Part shown: piece by piece, positions 38,462-48,710 of the stretch
Position numbering within the stretch: the stretch's first letter is position 1
Layout: each line of letters opens with the position of its first letter
DNA from: Septoria linicola
Lineage: Eukaryota; Ascomycota; Dothideomycetes; Mycosphaerellales; Mycosphaerellaceae
Length of the DNA: 64,000 nucleotides
Reading direction: 5' to 3'
Assembly (NCBI GenBank): GCA_024114885.1
Contig: CP099425.1
Location: forward strand, 992,001-1,056,000
Made by a program: the position numbers and the translations under genes
The notes under the pieces: generated by a model
The model's database searches: none
What the model was told of the DNA's origin: nothing
The model's input: the letters and a program-made list of their open reading frames with translations, nothing else

Positions 38462-41400
38462 ATAATAGTATAATAGAGACTTACTATTATTTAGTAAAGC
38501 TTGCCTTATAGACTAGTTTCTATTAATTAATATACGTCTTCTACGCGTCTTTATTAAGGCTGTCCTACCCTAGTAGTATAGCTATTTACTTTACCTTAAA
38601 ACGACTAAAAGCTTAATTCTTTACTTTATATTTTCGGTCTACTTTAGCTCTATCTTCGTCTATAGCTTAAGTACGTACGCGGTCGTATAGTATGTTTAGA
38701 TTAATTAAGTAGTCTTTAATATCCTTTCTCGTTATAGTAAGTCTTACGCGTTTTATCTCGAGTTTAGGAAGAGACTCTATCTTACGCTTCTAAAATATTA
38801 TTTCTAGGACAATTAGTATTAAAAGTATCGCGTTCGATAGCTATAACGGTTACCTACTAAATAGTAGTAGAATTAGGTAGGTTAGATAAGCGATAGTAAT
38901 ATATAACGAATTTAGTTATAAGTATAGGTAGTTAGAAAGCGAGGTTTAGAATTTATAGGAAGTAAGGAAATCTAGAGTCTAAGAGCTAACTAAGTAGGAG
39001 TAACGTTAAGGTAGGTCCGTCTCTAGATACTTTAATATAGCTTTCTAGATAATATTAGTTATTAGTATATATAGTCGGTACTTTACTATTAGATTATATC
39101 TTAGTATAAGCTAATATATCTACTAAGTCCGCCTATCCTAGGTCTCTATAGTATATCTACTAAATAGAAGAAAGATTACTTTAAAAAGAGAGATATAGGC
39201 TAATTATATAAGACTAATAGTAGATTATAGAGACCTAGCTTTTATTCTAGAAAGGATATCTTAACTTCTTAAGAAGTACTTACTTGTTTATACTTACCTT
39301 TTCTACTATATATAACCTTATATATTAGCTAGAGATATTATAATTTTAGCTATTATATTAAGAACTATCCTATCGATCTATAGACTAGGTTTAAAACTCT
39401 TTAAGCTACTTAATAAGTTAATAGGCTTAATAGATTACTAAAATAGTATAAATCCTAAGAATTCTATAGTATATATTAATAGAATAAATATTTAGTTTTA
39501 AGATATTTTAAGGCCTAATAACGAGATACTACTATTAAGTCTATTATAGAGAAAGTTTTCTTTAGATTTAGAAGATTCTACTAATCTTTTAGAACTAGCC
39601 TTTTTAATTAGTCTTAGAAAAGAGAGAGAGTATTACTACTTTATATTTATATATTTTATACTATCTAGTATATATAGTAAAAATATTCTCTTCTATAGTA
39701 TTATAGATAATTTATTATTAATAGAATAGGCCTTAGTTTAGTATAACTTAGAACTAATAGCTTATTTTTTAATTATTCTATACTAATATCTAATTATATA
39801 GATCTAGTAAACTAATATCGACTATAACTATCCTCTAGTTCTACGCTTCTAGAATTAATTAAGATAAGATTTATAGTTAGTAATCGTAGTCGGTAGTAGT
39901 TTTCCTAGTATAGTACCTTCCTATTTAGGTATAGACGTAGGATCTAGTAAGTTTCTTAGTATCTTTTTAGACCCGAGGTTCTATAGGTTATAGCGTCTTA
40001 GTAAGTTTTAGTATCTTTCTAACTACCTACTTCTTCTTTCTTTACTTCCTTCCTCCTATCTCTACTCTTTCTATTATTTCTTATATCGTTCTTCGATTAC
40101 GACGCTCTATATAGGAGCGATAATTAAGTATCGATCTCTTTAAGCTCTTCTTAGCGTTTACGATCGTATAGTCTACTAAAAGTAGCTATTCTAGAAAGTA
40201 CTACTTAGAAGCCTATTAAGCCTTAGAAGAAGGTTATTATAGTAAAAACGAACACTCGTTAGAAGCGTATACCTCGTAATAGTAGATAGAAACGTTATAT
40301 TCTTAAGTTAGGTACTATTACGCTTCGTTAGATTAAGAAATTATAGAGTATAATAGAACTATATATCTAACGCCTCCTATTCTAGTAGCTTGTCTACGAG
40401 ATCGTTCTTACTTTTAGTAGTAGGCTACGCTATTAATTAGTAGCCTTAGAATACCTCTAAGAGGTAGCTAAAGCGTTCCTTACTACTAAATTTAAGATAT
40501 CTAATCTCCTAGCTATCTATATAAAGTAGGTTATACTATAGGCTAAGGATCTATAGCTATACTATCGTATTCGTATAAGGTTTACTAGCTAGGATAGTAG
40601 TATAGTTTAGTAGAAGCGTAAGTCTACCGACTATAGATACCGACTATATTTCTAACCTATTATCTTAGTAGATATATAGCGAGTTCCTCTAGAGAATAGA
40701 GAGGTCGTTAGTACCTTAGGCTTTAGACTCTAAATTCTAGCCCTATATTAAAACCTTATAATTTCGATCTTACGACTATAACTCTAAACAAATATAATAT
40801 TATTAATATTCTATCGCGTTCTCGTACGATATAGTACTTCTAGTTAACTACGACTTCTTTAATCGTCTCGTATAAGACACCGCTATACTTACGCCTAAAT
40901 AATACGCTCTTACTAATTAAGTATCGCGTTCTCCTACTCTATTAGTATAACTTTAAATAGAGGGAGCTAGCGATTAGCCTTAAGGATAGGCTAATAATCT
41001 AATTCTTATAGATATATAAGATAGTAATAATAAAGACGCGCCTAAAGTAGATAATAATAAATACGCGCCTAAAGAGGAGGATAATAAAGATACGCCTAAA
41101 GAGGAGAATAATAAGCCTCCTATTATAAATAGACCTACTACTAGTAGGAAGGGCCTTAGTAGAAAGTAGCCTATTATATAAAAAGCGCCTCGTAAGATAG
41201 TAACGAAGAAGAAGAGAAGAGCTAGTCTAAAACTTACTATAAAGAAGAAATCCTATATCTTAAAAGTATAGTCGAATACTTAGAATATAGCGCGAGCTAG
41301 TAGGCTTTCTAAGAAGGCTCTAGTAGTTAGAAGAGTAAGGAAGCCTTATCGCTATAAGCTAGGTAGTAAGTTAAAACGTAGTTAGTAAACGTAGTCGGTA

Positions 41401-41935
41401 CGCTAATCTACTATAGTTTTAGCTCTATAGGAGATTCGGATATTTTAAAGGACTAGAGATCTACTTATTAGTAAGCTTCCCTTCTAGCGACTAGTAAGAG
41501 AGGTCGCTTACGGCTTTAAGTAGGATCTACGCTTTTAGGCTACTATACTAGAAGCGTTATAAGAGGTAGTAGAGCTCTATTTAACGAAGGTTTTTAAGAG
41601 TATATATCCTTCTATATTACTATTTAGTAGCTTATACTAACTTATATAGGTACTAACCTCTACGCTATCTATTTAAAGCGAGTTACGATCTAGTAGAAGG
41701 ATATAAAGCTCGTTTAGACAATACTTCGTATATAGAGCGTTATAGATAATAAGGGTTATTTAAAGTAGTATAGTACTATATATTATATTTAGCGTAAGGA
41801 ATAGCGTTTAGGCTACTTCGAGATACCTAGCTACGTAGTAGAAGCGTAGTATTAAATTATATTATAACTATAGCGAATAATATAAGATTACTTTCTACTT
41901 TTATACTATAAAACCTTCGTTTCCTCTTATCTCTA
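38462..41935. other. Unidentified 3.5-kb segment within hAT copy 1
   Basis: This stretch lies between inverted copies of the 13-bp iterons and outside the recognisable transposase. On the plus strand about 40.08-41.9 kb can be read as a protein-like frame interrupted only by TAA/TAG, but I recognise no family. It may be a second gene of the transposon or an older insertion. No target duplication is visible at its edges. Confidence 0.35.
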
Positions 41936-41961
41936 TAGTCGGTATATATAGTCGGCGCCTA
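41936..41961. repeat. Inverted copy of the iteron pair from 38421
   Basis: The reverse complement matches 38421-38443 over 23 bases without a mismatch, unusual in sequence this heavily mutated. Contains two agtcgg cores at period 13. Confidence 0.8.
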
Positions 41962-42181
41962 TTATCCTTTTTACGTACTTAGATACTTAAAATATATAGA
42001 TTTTAGTATATCTATACCTATACTCCTATAGGTACTTACGTAGGTATACGCTCTAACCTATATTTTCTAGTTATAAGTACTACCTATTAAGCTTTAGTAG
42101 GTTACTCCTCTAACCTATATCGATTACTAAGAATATAGGTTTAGACCTAACCCTACTTGTACTAACCTATTCCGATATCTA

Positions 42182-42189
42182 CTTAGAAC
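42182..42189. repeat. Right target-site duplication of hAT copy 1 (cttagaac)
   Basis: Exact match to 33929-33936. Copia sequence resumes directly after it. Confidence 0.92.
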
Positions 42190-44695
42190 TTATAAGACTA
42201 TACTAGTTAGTAGGTTAATACCTAGTAGTAGGATTATATAGATATCCTTATATAGAGTACTCTCTATAAATATATTATTTATATCTACTTAGTATAGAAC
42301 TAGGTCCTTCTTATAGACTATAGCTATAAATCCTCTTAGAGTATCCTACTTAACTATAGGAGTAAAAGTTTCTATATAGTCTACTCTATATTTTTAGAAG
42401 AACTCTTTTATAACTAGTCTTACTTTAAACTTTTTAATAGTACTACTAAGTTTTCTTTTAATATTAAAGACCTATCTTAAAGTAACTAAGTTAGCCTCTT
42501 TTAGTAAGACTACTATAGTCTAGGTATTATTACTTATAAGTATATCTAGCTCCTTCTAAATAGCTTCTTACTAGAGATAACTCTATTTAGGATTACTTAC
42601 TACTTCCTTATAATTCTTTAGGATTAGAACCTTCTATTTATATATTCCTACTTCTTTAGTAGTAGAGAATATAATCTCTTTAACTTCCTTTAAGAATTCT
42701 AAGTTCTATAGGATATCTAGGTTAATAGAGCTTATAGCTAAGAAGAAAGCTTAATACTCTAGGAGTATTTCTTTATCTAGCTAACTATTCTAATCTAACT
42801 TAAGCCTAATTAGCTTTAGCTTCTAGTTAAATCTATTAAGTTCTTAAGATACTTTCTTTTTTCTAAGAGTTTATTTTAGAGTTATCTACTTCTAATCTAT
42901 CTCTATAGTTTCTTAGATAGAATTCTTAGATTCTTTCTTAACTTTCTTTTAGTCTAAGAATTTTCTATACTCTCCTATATCTTCTAGTAGAGATAGAAGT
43001 TATATAAAAAGTTTCTTTTTTTCCTAAACCTATACTAATAGCTAAAAGGAGAAGGCTTCTACTAGCTTAGACTAGGAGTACCTAGAGTACTTCTACTAGC
43101 CTATAGAGTAGTCTAGCTAATAGTTCTTAGCCTTCTAATAGGTCTTCTTTCTAGAGCTAAACTAGAGAGATTCTTAATCTTAATATTTAAGTCTAATTCT
43201 CTACCTAGCTTATTTTTAAAGAAGATTATATTAGTATACTACTTAATAGCCTTTATATCTAGCTTCTAGAACTTCTATACTTTTACTATATTATTATAGT
43301 ATCTAATAAATATAGTATCCTTTCCTCTATTTATTAGTTTATTACTTCTTACCTACTAAGGCTATACTCTTATATCTATATATACTATAGCTCTATATCC
43401 CTATATCTTAAAGTAGAAGACTATTAGTTTAATTCTATTAAAAGCTTTATTAGGTAAGAGCTTAAATTCTTTAATATTAGATCTATTTAGAAGCTTGTTC
43501 CTTATATATACTTATACTTTAAAAGCTTCTAGCTAAAACTTAATAGGTATCTTACTTTCTTTAAGTATTACTCTAATAGAGGCCTCTAATATTTAGATAG
43601 ATCTCTTAACTACTCTATTCTAGAGTAAATTATAGGCTTTAGTTAGCTTAAAAGTAATTCTAAAGTCCTTCTTCTACTATTTAATTAAAGTAGTAATCTC
43701 TCTAGTATTATTAGCTCTTATAGACTTAAGGAGTACTACTAACTACCTTTCTACCTTAATCCTCTAGTTCTAAAGAGTAGTTAGTATATCTAATCTAGCT
43801 TTAAGTAGAAATACTTATTTCTTTCTTAAGAAATTATTAATAATCTTAAGCTACTATATAAAACCTTTTACTAATAATAGTAATAGTCTATAAATATCTA
43901 CTAATATAAGAGCTAATCTTTTAGGTCTTCTTTTAATAGACTTATCTAGGTATTTCTTTATTTTACCTATTATATAGATTCTATATTTATACTCTTCCTA
44001 GTTAGGAATTAGAATTCTTTCCTTTAGGTTAGTAACTTTATAAAAGTTTAAGAGTAACTCTTTTCTAAAGTATATAAATCTTCTATACTATAGCTTCTAC
44101 TATTTTAGATCCTTCTTTAATAGAGTAGTATAGGTATTATTAACCTCTATAGGATTATATAGTAAATAATATAACTTTTCTTATAGAAGAGGTAATATCT
44201 TACTAATAAATAGAATACCTCTAACTAGCTTAGTCTTTATAACTATTTAGCTATCTAGAGAGGTAAGGTTAAAATTAGGCTTTTAGACTCTAAATTACTT
44301 ACTAAACTAATCCTATAATATAAGATTTACTCTAAGATTAGGAATAAATAGTACTCTATTAAGTAGAACTTCTCTTTCTAAGATTCTCTTTATCTATACT
44401 AGTCTAGAGTAGGTTATATAGAGGTATCCTCCTCTTACCTTAATCTATACTTCCGTCCTTAGTAGCTTTACTAATCTAAAGAAGAATAGTTAGTTAGTTA
44501 TATAGAATAAGGTATAGGAATCTAAGAGCTATTCTTAGAGTAATAACTTACCTTTAGCCTTAATTATAGAATAGGCTAACTTATCTTAATTATTATCTTC
44601 TAATAGAGAATTATTATTACTTCTAGAACTAGAATAAGTTCTAGAATTAGAACTAGAACTAGACTCTTAGGCTAAAAATCCTTTCTTTAGAAGCT

Positions 44696-44703
44696 TTCTA
44701 GAC
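44696..44703. repeat. Presumed left target site of hAT copy 2 (ttctagac)
   Basis: Last eight Copia bases before the hAT terminus. Copia copy 1 shows the same eight bases uninterrupted near 14466-14473. The right duplicate is absent because the element is truncated. Confidence 0.6.
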
Positions 44704-45888
44704 TAGACGTTAGTATAGATAGGTCGAAATAGGTTAGTATATAGGTTAGGCTAGGTCTTAGCCTACCTATAGAAGATAGTAATAGGTATAGTATAAATAC
44801 CTACTCTATACTTAGATAGGTTAGGCAAATAAAAAATAGGTATAATATAGGTTTTAAGTATAACTATAAAGAAGAATTATTCTAGTTAGTATCGACTATA
44901 AAAGGAAGTATATAATAGAGTAGTAAAGATAGAGAGAGAGATAATAGTAATAAGTAGAATAGATAGGCTAATCTAACGTCGACTTAAGTTTATAATATAT
45001 ATAGTTAGTAGACGTAGTCGATAACTACGTTCTAGCTCTTAAAGCTTCTCTATAGAGTATATTACGCTTTCGCGTACTTCGACGCTATAATTTATCTATC
45101 TTTATAACCTCTTTATTATCGCTAATACTATTAAACTTTAAAAGAGCCTTAATTTCGTTTTTAACCTCCTTATTCTACTCCTCGACTACCTCTATCTAAT
45201 TACGAGTAAGTTCTAAATTAGAATAAAGAGTAGATACTTCTATAGTAAGTACTACTCTTATATTATACTTATAATCGCGATATCGATATCGTAATAGTAT
45301 AATATATATAAAGGTATCTAGATTATATATCCGATTATAGTAGTTCTAATAACGTATAATACTAAAATCTCGTTTCTATCTAGTACCTACTACTAGAATA
45401 TATAGAATATCCTAGGCTATTTTCGATATAGTAGAGAATATATTAGTAAGAGCTAGCTATATATCTATAGGATCTATTCTATCTATATATAAGAAGTCTA
45501 TTTTCTAATAGCGCTCTAGTCTATTATTAGGCTCGACTAAGGAGGCTACGTCTAGTACTAGTTAAGCTTTATTATTATCGCTATCGATCTCTATAGCGAA
45601 GGAGGTTAAGAAGCTTTATATATCTTAAGGCTACTATTTCGAAGCTTATATAGTACTAGATAAAGCTTTATAATACTTTAACTACTCTATATATAATTTA
45701 CTCTAGTAGAGATCTTCTAAACTATCGTTATCGAAAGCGCCTTACTTCTAGAATATATTCTTAATCGTAGAGTATAGTAGTACTACTATACTATAGTAGT
45801 CTCTAAACTATTACTAGGTCCGTTAGTAATATTAAAAGAGCTTAGTATACGCTTTATCTAGTACCTTATAGAGTAAGATCTTCTAAGC
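44704..45888 (-). mobile_element. hAT transposon copy 2, truncated fragment
   Basis: The terminus tagacgttagtatagatagg and the following 1.18 kb match hAT copy 1 from 33937 to about 35122. The minus-strand dimerisation-domain relic recurs at about 45271-45450. The match ends at ttctaagc (45881-45888), after which sequence is unique and un-RIPped. The remaining roughly 7 kb of the transposon, its right end and the rest of Copia copy 2 are missing, so a deletion or rearrangement joined the repeat block to the gene block here. Confidence 0.88.
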
Positions 45889-46776
45889 GTTATCTTTACC
45901 CTCAAATCCGGGACCTAGAGCAAACCTTACAACCCTTCCCATAGTCGGAACGCCATCATCAAATGTCCCAGTGAAGCGAAAGTCCCATTCTCGTGTAGCC
46001 CATCTGTATTGGTTAGAAAGCGTTAGCCATATTAAGCATTCTTCACAATCGTTACACTTTCCGCGGTGGTGTCTTGAGCACCGAACCTAGTGACGGCCCA
46101 GCTCATACATCGACACTGCCTTGAACCATCAAACTCACCGATAATGATATGCGTCCCATCTCGTGCTCAGGTCATAAGGTTGGACGACCAGCATTCTCCT
46201 CCAGCTTCCGGTCCATTTCGCGATTCTCGCCTTCGGTGCCATTGCGATGCAGACTGTAGGTGGCTCAAACGGCTTCAGTCTTCGGCTCAGTGCGGGATAA
46301 AAGTCGAGGCTAGAGTATTCAAGCTCGAGAAAGCGTATATGCGAGTGCTTGCCTTTCGTCACTACACTCTGTAGAAGAGGATTCAGCATCGGTTCGGGCT
46401 TCGAGGTCTTCGCAAGCTTAGGGTCTTCATCGAACCAGAGCTTTTGACGTAGTCTGGGCGAAGTCATGATAGTTTGATTGAACATCTGGTTGGTAGCCTG
46501 GCTGAGTAGTAAAGTCTTCATATCCAGCTCCAAGAGGATAAGCTCGAGGAGTTCAGTCGTGTTGAAGACGAGTCTGACTGGATTGTATGTCTGCAAGAAA
46601 GTGGTATTGGTGACCCTATCGTTGTGAGTCGATGCATCTTCAAAGAAACGCATACGCCTGTTGAGGTCTGTTGAGAACATTCTTGCAGTCGATAAGTGTT
46701 TGACTGATGAGATGCGCTCGAGGAAGAGGACGCTGGATGAAGTACTACTTGATCGATTAGCAAGAAGCGGTGACAC
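45883..46776 (-). CDS. F-box-like protein, 3' end fused to hAT remnant
   Basis: I propose two exons, 46139-46776 and 45883-46003, joined over a 135-bp intron with donor GTGAGT and a CTAAC branch point before ACAG, giving 252 residues. Residues around 70-118 (ELLELILLELDMKTLLLSQ, then FNQTIMTSPRLRQKLWF) resemble the F-box-like domain of the many small hypothetical proteins of Dothideomycetes. F-box proteins recruit substrates to SCF ubiquitin ligases, but no substrate-binding repeat is present here. After the intron the frame stays open and ends at a TAG at 45883-45885, inside the hAT fragment, so the C-terminus is at least partly transposon-derived. If the intron is not used, the protein stops at 46135 with 213 residues. 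Start choice (46776) is the first ATG of the frame. The gene may be truncated. Confidence 0.6.
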
Positions 46777-47153
46777 ATCACCTCATCGTCATGAGCAAGA
46801 TCATGTGCAGTCGTTCTGATACACAGGAGAGATGCATCCAGCCAGCCACGAGGATACTTTTGCCTGTTCTATCGAATGTACCTGAGTGGAGCGTGAGGGG
46901 TTCACCAATCATGGCCCGCGTTCGGGAAGCTGCTGTCCGTGGCTGATGGTTGGTCGTGCGCTCTTTCTATGTATGGACACTTAGTCACTGAATTATACAG
47001 TAGTATACATGACGTCTGTAGTGCCGAGTCCTGGTATCGTGCTGTTGATCCAATGTTCCTCGTTGATTTTCGTTTGTCTGGTCCGTGAGGCTCGTTGGAT
47101 GAAGCCTCGCGACAGTCACGTCATGATCCTCGTCACGCCCGATGCGCAGGCGA
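46777..47153. other. Intergenic, F-box gene upstream region and UBR7-like 3' flank
   Basis: Both neighbours are on the minus strand, so this should hold the promoter of the F-box-like gene and the 3' untranslated region of the UBR7-like gene. Overlapping short open frames here look like chance. No RNA gene or repeat seen. Confidence 0.5.
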
Positions 47154-48710
47154 TCAGTAGCCATCTTGTTCTCTTCTGCCATCGCCTTGCACAGCACCGC
47201 CAGTGCTTGCACCAGCAGCTGCCTCTCTTTGCGCGGCTTCATCGCCTCGGAGCTTGGCAAAGTATGATTTGATGTCTTCAGCGCCGACTGCTTGACCACT
47301 TTCAGCGAAAGGCTGAAGGAAGGCCTTGACTTTGTCGCGGACGTGGTTGTATGCCATGACTCCTTCGATCGCCCTGACACGATCCATCGAAGAGAGCGCT
47401 GCCTCGCCACGATCGAGCAGAGAGCCCGAGTTGACACTGCGACCTCCCACGGAAGCATTCTCGTTGTGGTCCGACTCGGAAACTGGCGGCTCGTATGCGT
47501 CTTCCTCTTCTAGCAGCTGAGGATGTTTCGCAAGACGTGGGAAGCACTCGGCGCATCGGCAGAACTGGTCTCGGAAGTCTTCCTTCACGAACAATGAGAT
47601 CGGAGTAGAGGTTGCTGCGGGCAGAGTGGTGTGCTTGGGCTGGATGGTGTTGTCGGACGTCTCTTTGCTCGTAGTCGTTTCTGCTGCACCATCGATTGGT
47701 GCATTAGTAGACAATGAATCATCAGACTTCTGCTTCTTAACGCTCTCTTGCGATGTTTCGACATCCTCCTCTGCTTTTCTCTTCTTGCCCTCTGTGATCT
47801 CTGTGGGCTGGCCGTTCACGACTGGGGTTGAGCCATTCGCTGCAACTCCGAATAAGAAACCAGTTGTGCCGGCATACTGCTTGATCCAAGGATTTGCGCT
47901 TACGCACTTGTAGCAGATCAAGTGGTCGAAATTGTCCTCAGCAGGAAAGCCCGGAGGAAGAGGGAGCTCTTCTACAGCGGGCTGGAGTTGCTCGGAAACA
48001 GTCGTGGTCGGCTGCTCTGTACCATCTTCAGTCTCTCCCTTGACAGTTTCCAATGCGCGGTTAATTTCAGCCTTCGGCTCCGTGCGCTCCTCAGGCTTAA
48101 CACGCGGCAAACCCATCAAACACTCGGGATGCCACCAGTCCTCGCCGCAGCCACCATCATCTACGTGGCCTAGGCCGAGACACTGGAACATGGTGCCCTT
48201 CTCGACTTCGGGATCATATTCCTCACCACAGCCACAGAATTTGCCCTCGAAATTCTGGTTGTACTTGTTGGCCTGTCGTGGAGAGTCGCCAGTCACGCGT
48301 CCTTTTTGGCCAGTTTGCGCGTTTGGCCGGAGACTACAGGGCGTGCCAGAATTACCAAATCTCGTCGTGCCGCAGTCGCAGACAAAATCACGTTTTGTGA
48401 AGAGCTCCACGAGGTTGTGCTCGCCATGGCAGCTGATGCTACAGCTGTAGCACACTCCGGCAGGTGTGAATTGTTGATGTGGAGATGCTGGTGGCGGTGT
48501 ACATGTCAGACAGGCGTAGACAGACTGTCGCAGAGGGCCGAGAGGCTTGGTGCACGTGTCGAATTGGTAAGGAAGTGCTTCGCGCGCATCTTCCTCAAGT
48601 GCGAGCTGCGAGGCAATGTATTGTTGTGCTGTTTGCGAAGTCTCGGCGGCCTGCGAGATGCTGTTGGAGCGATGCAGGCCGTTGTTGAGAGGTACACCAT
48701 CTAAAGCCAT
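47154..48710 (-). CDS. mlo2: UBR-box/PHD-type E3 ubiquitin ligase, UBR7/Mlo2 family
   Basis: A single-exon frame of 518 residues. Residues about 52-127 form a UBR-type zinc finger rich in Cys/His (YACLTC, GVCYSCSISCHGEHN, FVCDCGTTRFG, CSLR). Residues about 159-202 form an atypical PHD finger (KFCGCGEEYDPE, MFQCLGLGH, CGEDWWHPECLMGLP). A bipartite basic stretch (KKRKAEED ... KKQK) near residue 310 would be a nuclear signal. A conserved Cys-containing C-terminal motif (FRDQFCRCAECFPRL) follows near residue 380. This order is that of human UBR7 and fission yeast Mlo2. UBR7 is reported to act on chromatin as a histone H2B ubiquitin ligase; I infer a similar nuclear role here. The start is the first ATG of the frame and no intron is needed. 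Symbol given by family resemblance. Confidence 0.9.
   Translation of the reverse strand: MALDGVPLNNGLHRSNSISQAAETSQTAQQYIASQLALEEDAREALPYQFDTCTKPLGPLRQSVYACLTCTPPPASPHQQFTPAGVCYSCSISCHGEHNLVELFTKRDFVCDCGTTRFGNSGTPCSLRPNAQTGQKGRVTGDSPRQANKYNQNFEGKFCGCGEEYDPEVEKGTMFQCLGLGHVDDGGCGEDWWHPECLMGLPRVKPEERTEPKAEINRALETVKGETEDGTEQPTTTVSEQLQPAVEELPLPPGFPAEDNFDHLICYKCVSANPWIKQYAGTTGFLFGVAANGSTPVVNGQPTEITEGKKRKAEEDVETSQESVKKQKSDDSLSTNAPIDGAAETTTSKETSDNTIQPKHTTLPAATSTPISLFVKEDFRDQFCRCAECFPRLAKHPQLLEEEDAYEPPVSESDHNENASVGGRSVNSGSLLDRGEAALSSMDRVRAIEGVMAYNHVRDKVKAFLQPFAESGQAVGAEDIKSYFAKLRGDEAAQREAAAGASTGGAVQGDGRREQDGY

Larger units (their letters stand above)
33937..42181 (-). mobile_element. Complete hAT-superfamily DNA transposon, copy 1 (8245 bp, RIP-degraded)
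   Basis: The borders are fixed by the 8-bp duplication cttagaac and by comparison with the empty site in Copia copy 1. The termini are imperfect inverted repeats: tagacgtcgaaataggt on the left and tagatatcggaataggt read inward from the right, 14 of 17 matching, all differences being transitions. Repeated taacctat/ataggtta motifs follow inside both ends. A transposase relic with a hAT dimerisation domain lies on the minus strand near the left end. At 8.2 kb it is long for a hAT element and contains a second, unidentified segment from about 38.4 to 42.0 kb. Confidence 0.88.
31829..44703 (-). mobile_element. Ty1/Copia copy 2 (minus strand), split by a hAT transposon
   Basis: The two arms are 31829-33936 and 42182-44703. 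Together they match Copia copy 1 from 9852 to about 14473. The left end carries the putative 3' LTR (31829-32294) and the same RNase H relic near 33.1 kb. The right arm carries RT-to-integrase sequence. The element is interrupted first by hAT copy 1, then at 44703 by hAT copy 2. Its 5' LTR and gag are absent because the second hAT is itself truncated at 45888. Confidence 0.85.
1..45888. other. RIP-saturated block of nested transposable elements
   Basis: Across this stretch the dinucleotides CpA and TpG are almost missing while TpA, CpG, CpT and CpC are common. This is the footprint of C-to-T mutation at CpA on both strands, the classic repeat-induced point mutation of filamentous ascomycetes. 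ATG start codons are nearly absent and CAG, CAA and TGG codons have become TAG or TAA, so no reading frame of useful length survives, although protein families can still be read through the stops. The change to normal composition at about 45889 happens within a few bases. Everything inside this block should be treated as non-coding relics. Confidence 0.96.

Noticed and set aside
34229..41961. CRISPR-like array from the regularly recurring GTCGGT motif
   Set aside because: The repeats are 13 bp, mostly abutting, in both orientations and in a eukaryotic transposon. There are no spacers of regular length.
33937..42181. Giant mobile element (Starship-type) or Helitron
   Set aside because: Exact 8-bp target duplication, short inverted termini and a hAT dimerisation-domain relic fit hAT. 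No tyrosine recombinase or Rep/helicase motif was seen.
1..45888. Centromere or telomere-proximal heterochromatin
   Set aside because: RIP-rich nested transposons occur at fungal centromeres, but nothing here (telomere repeats, long AT-only core) distinguishes that from an internal repeat island. Composition alone cannot decide it.
46090..46374. Plus-strand 94-codon frame opposite the F-box-like gene
   Set aside because: It overlaps the better-supported minus-strand gene, begins at GTG and shows no domain.
47009..48704. Several plus-strand frames of 60-170 codons over the UBR7-like gene
   Set aside because: All lie antisense to a 518-codon gene with two recognisable zinc-finger domains. Long antisense frames are expected from its codon use.
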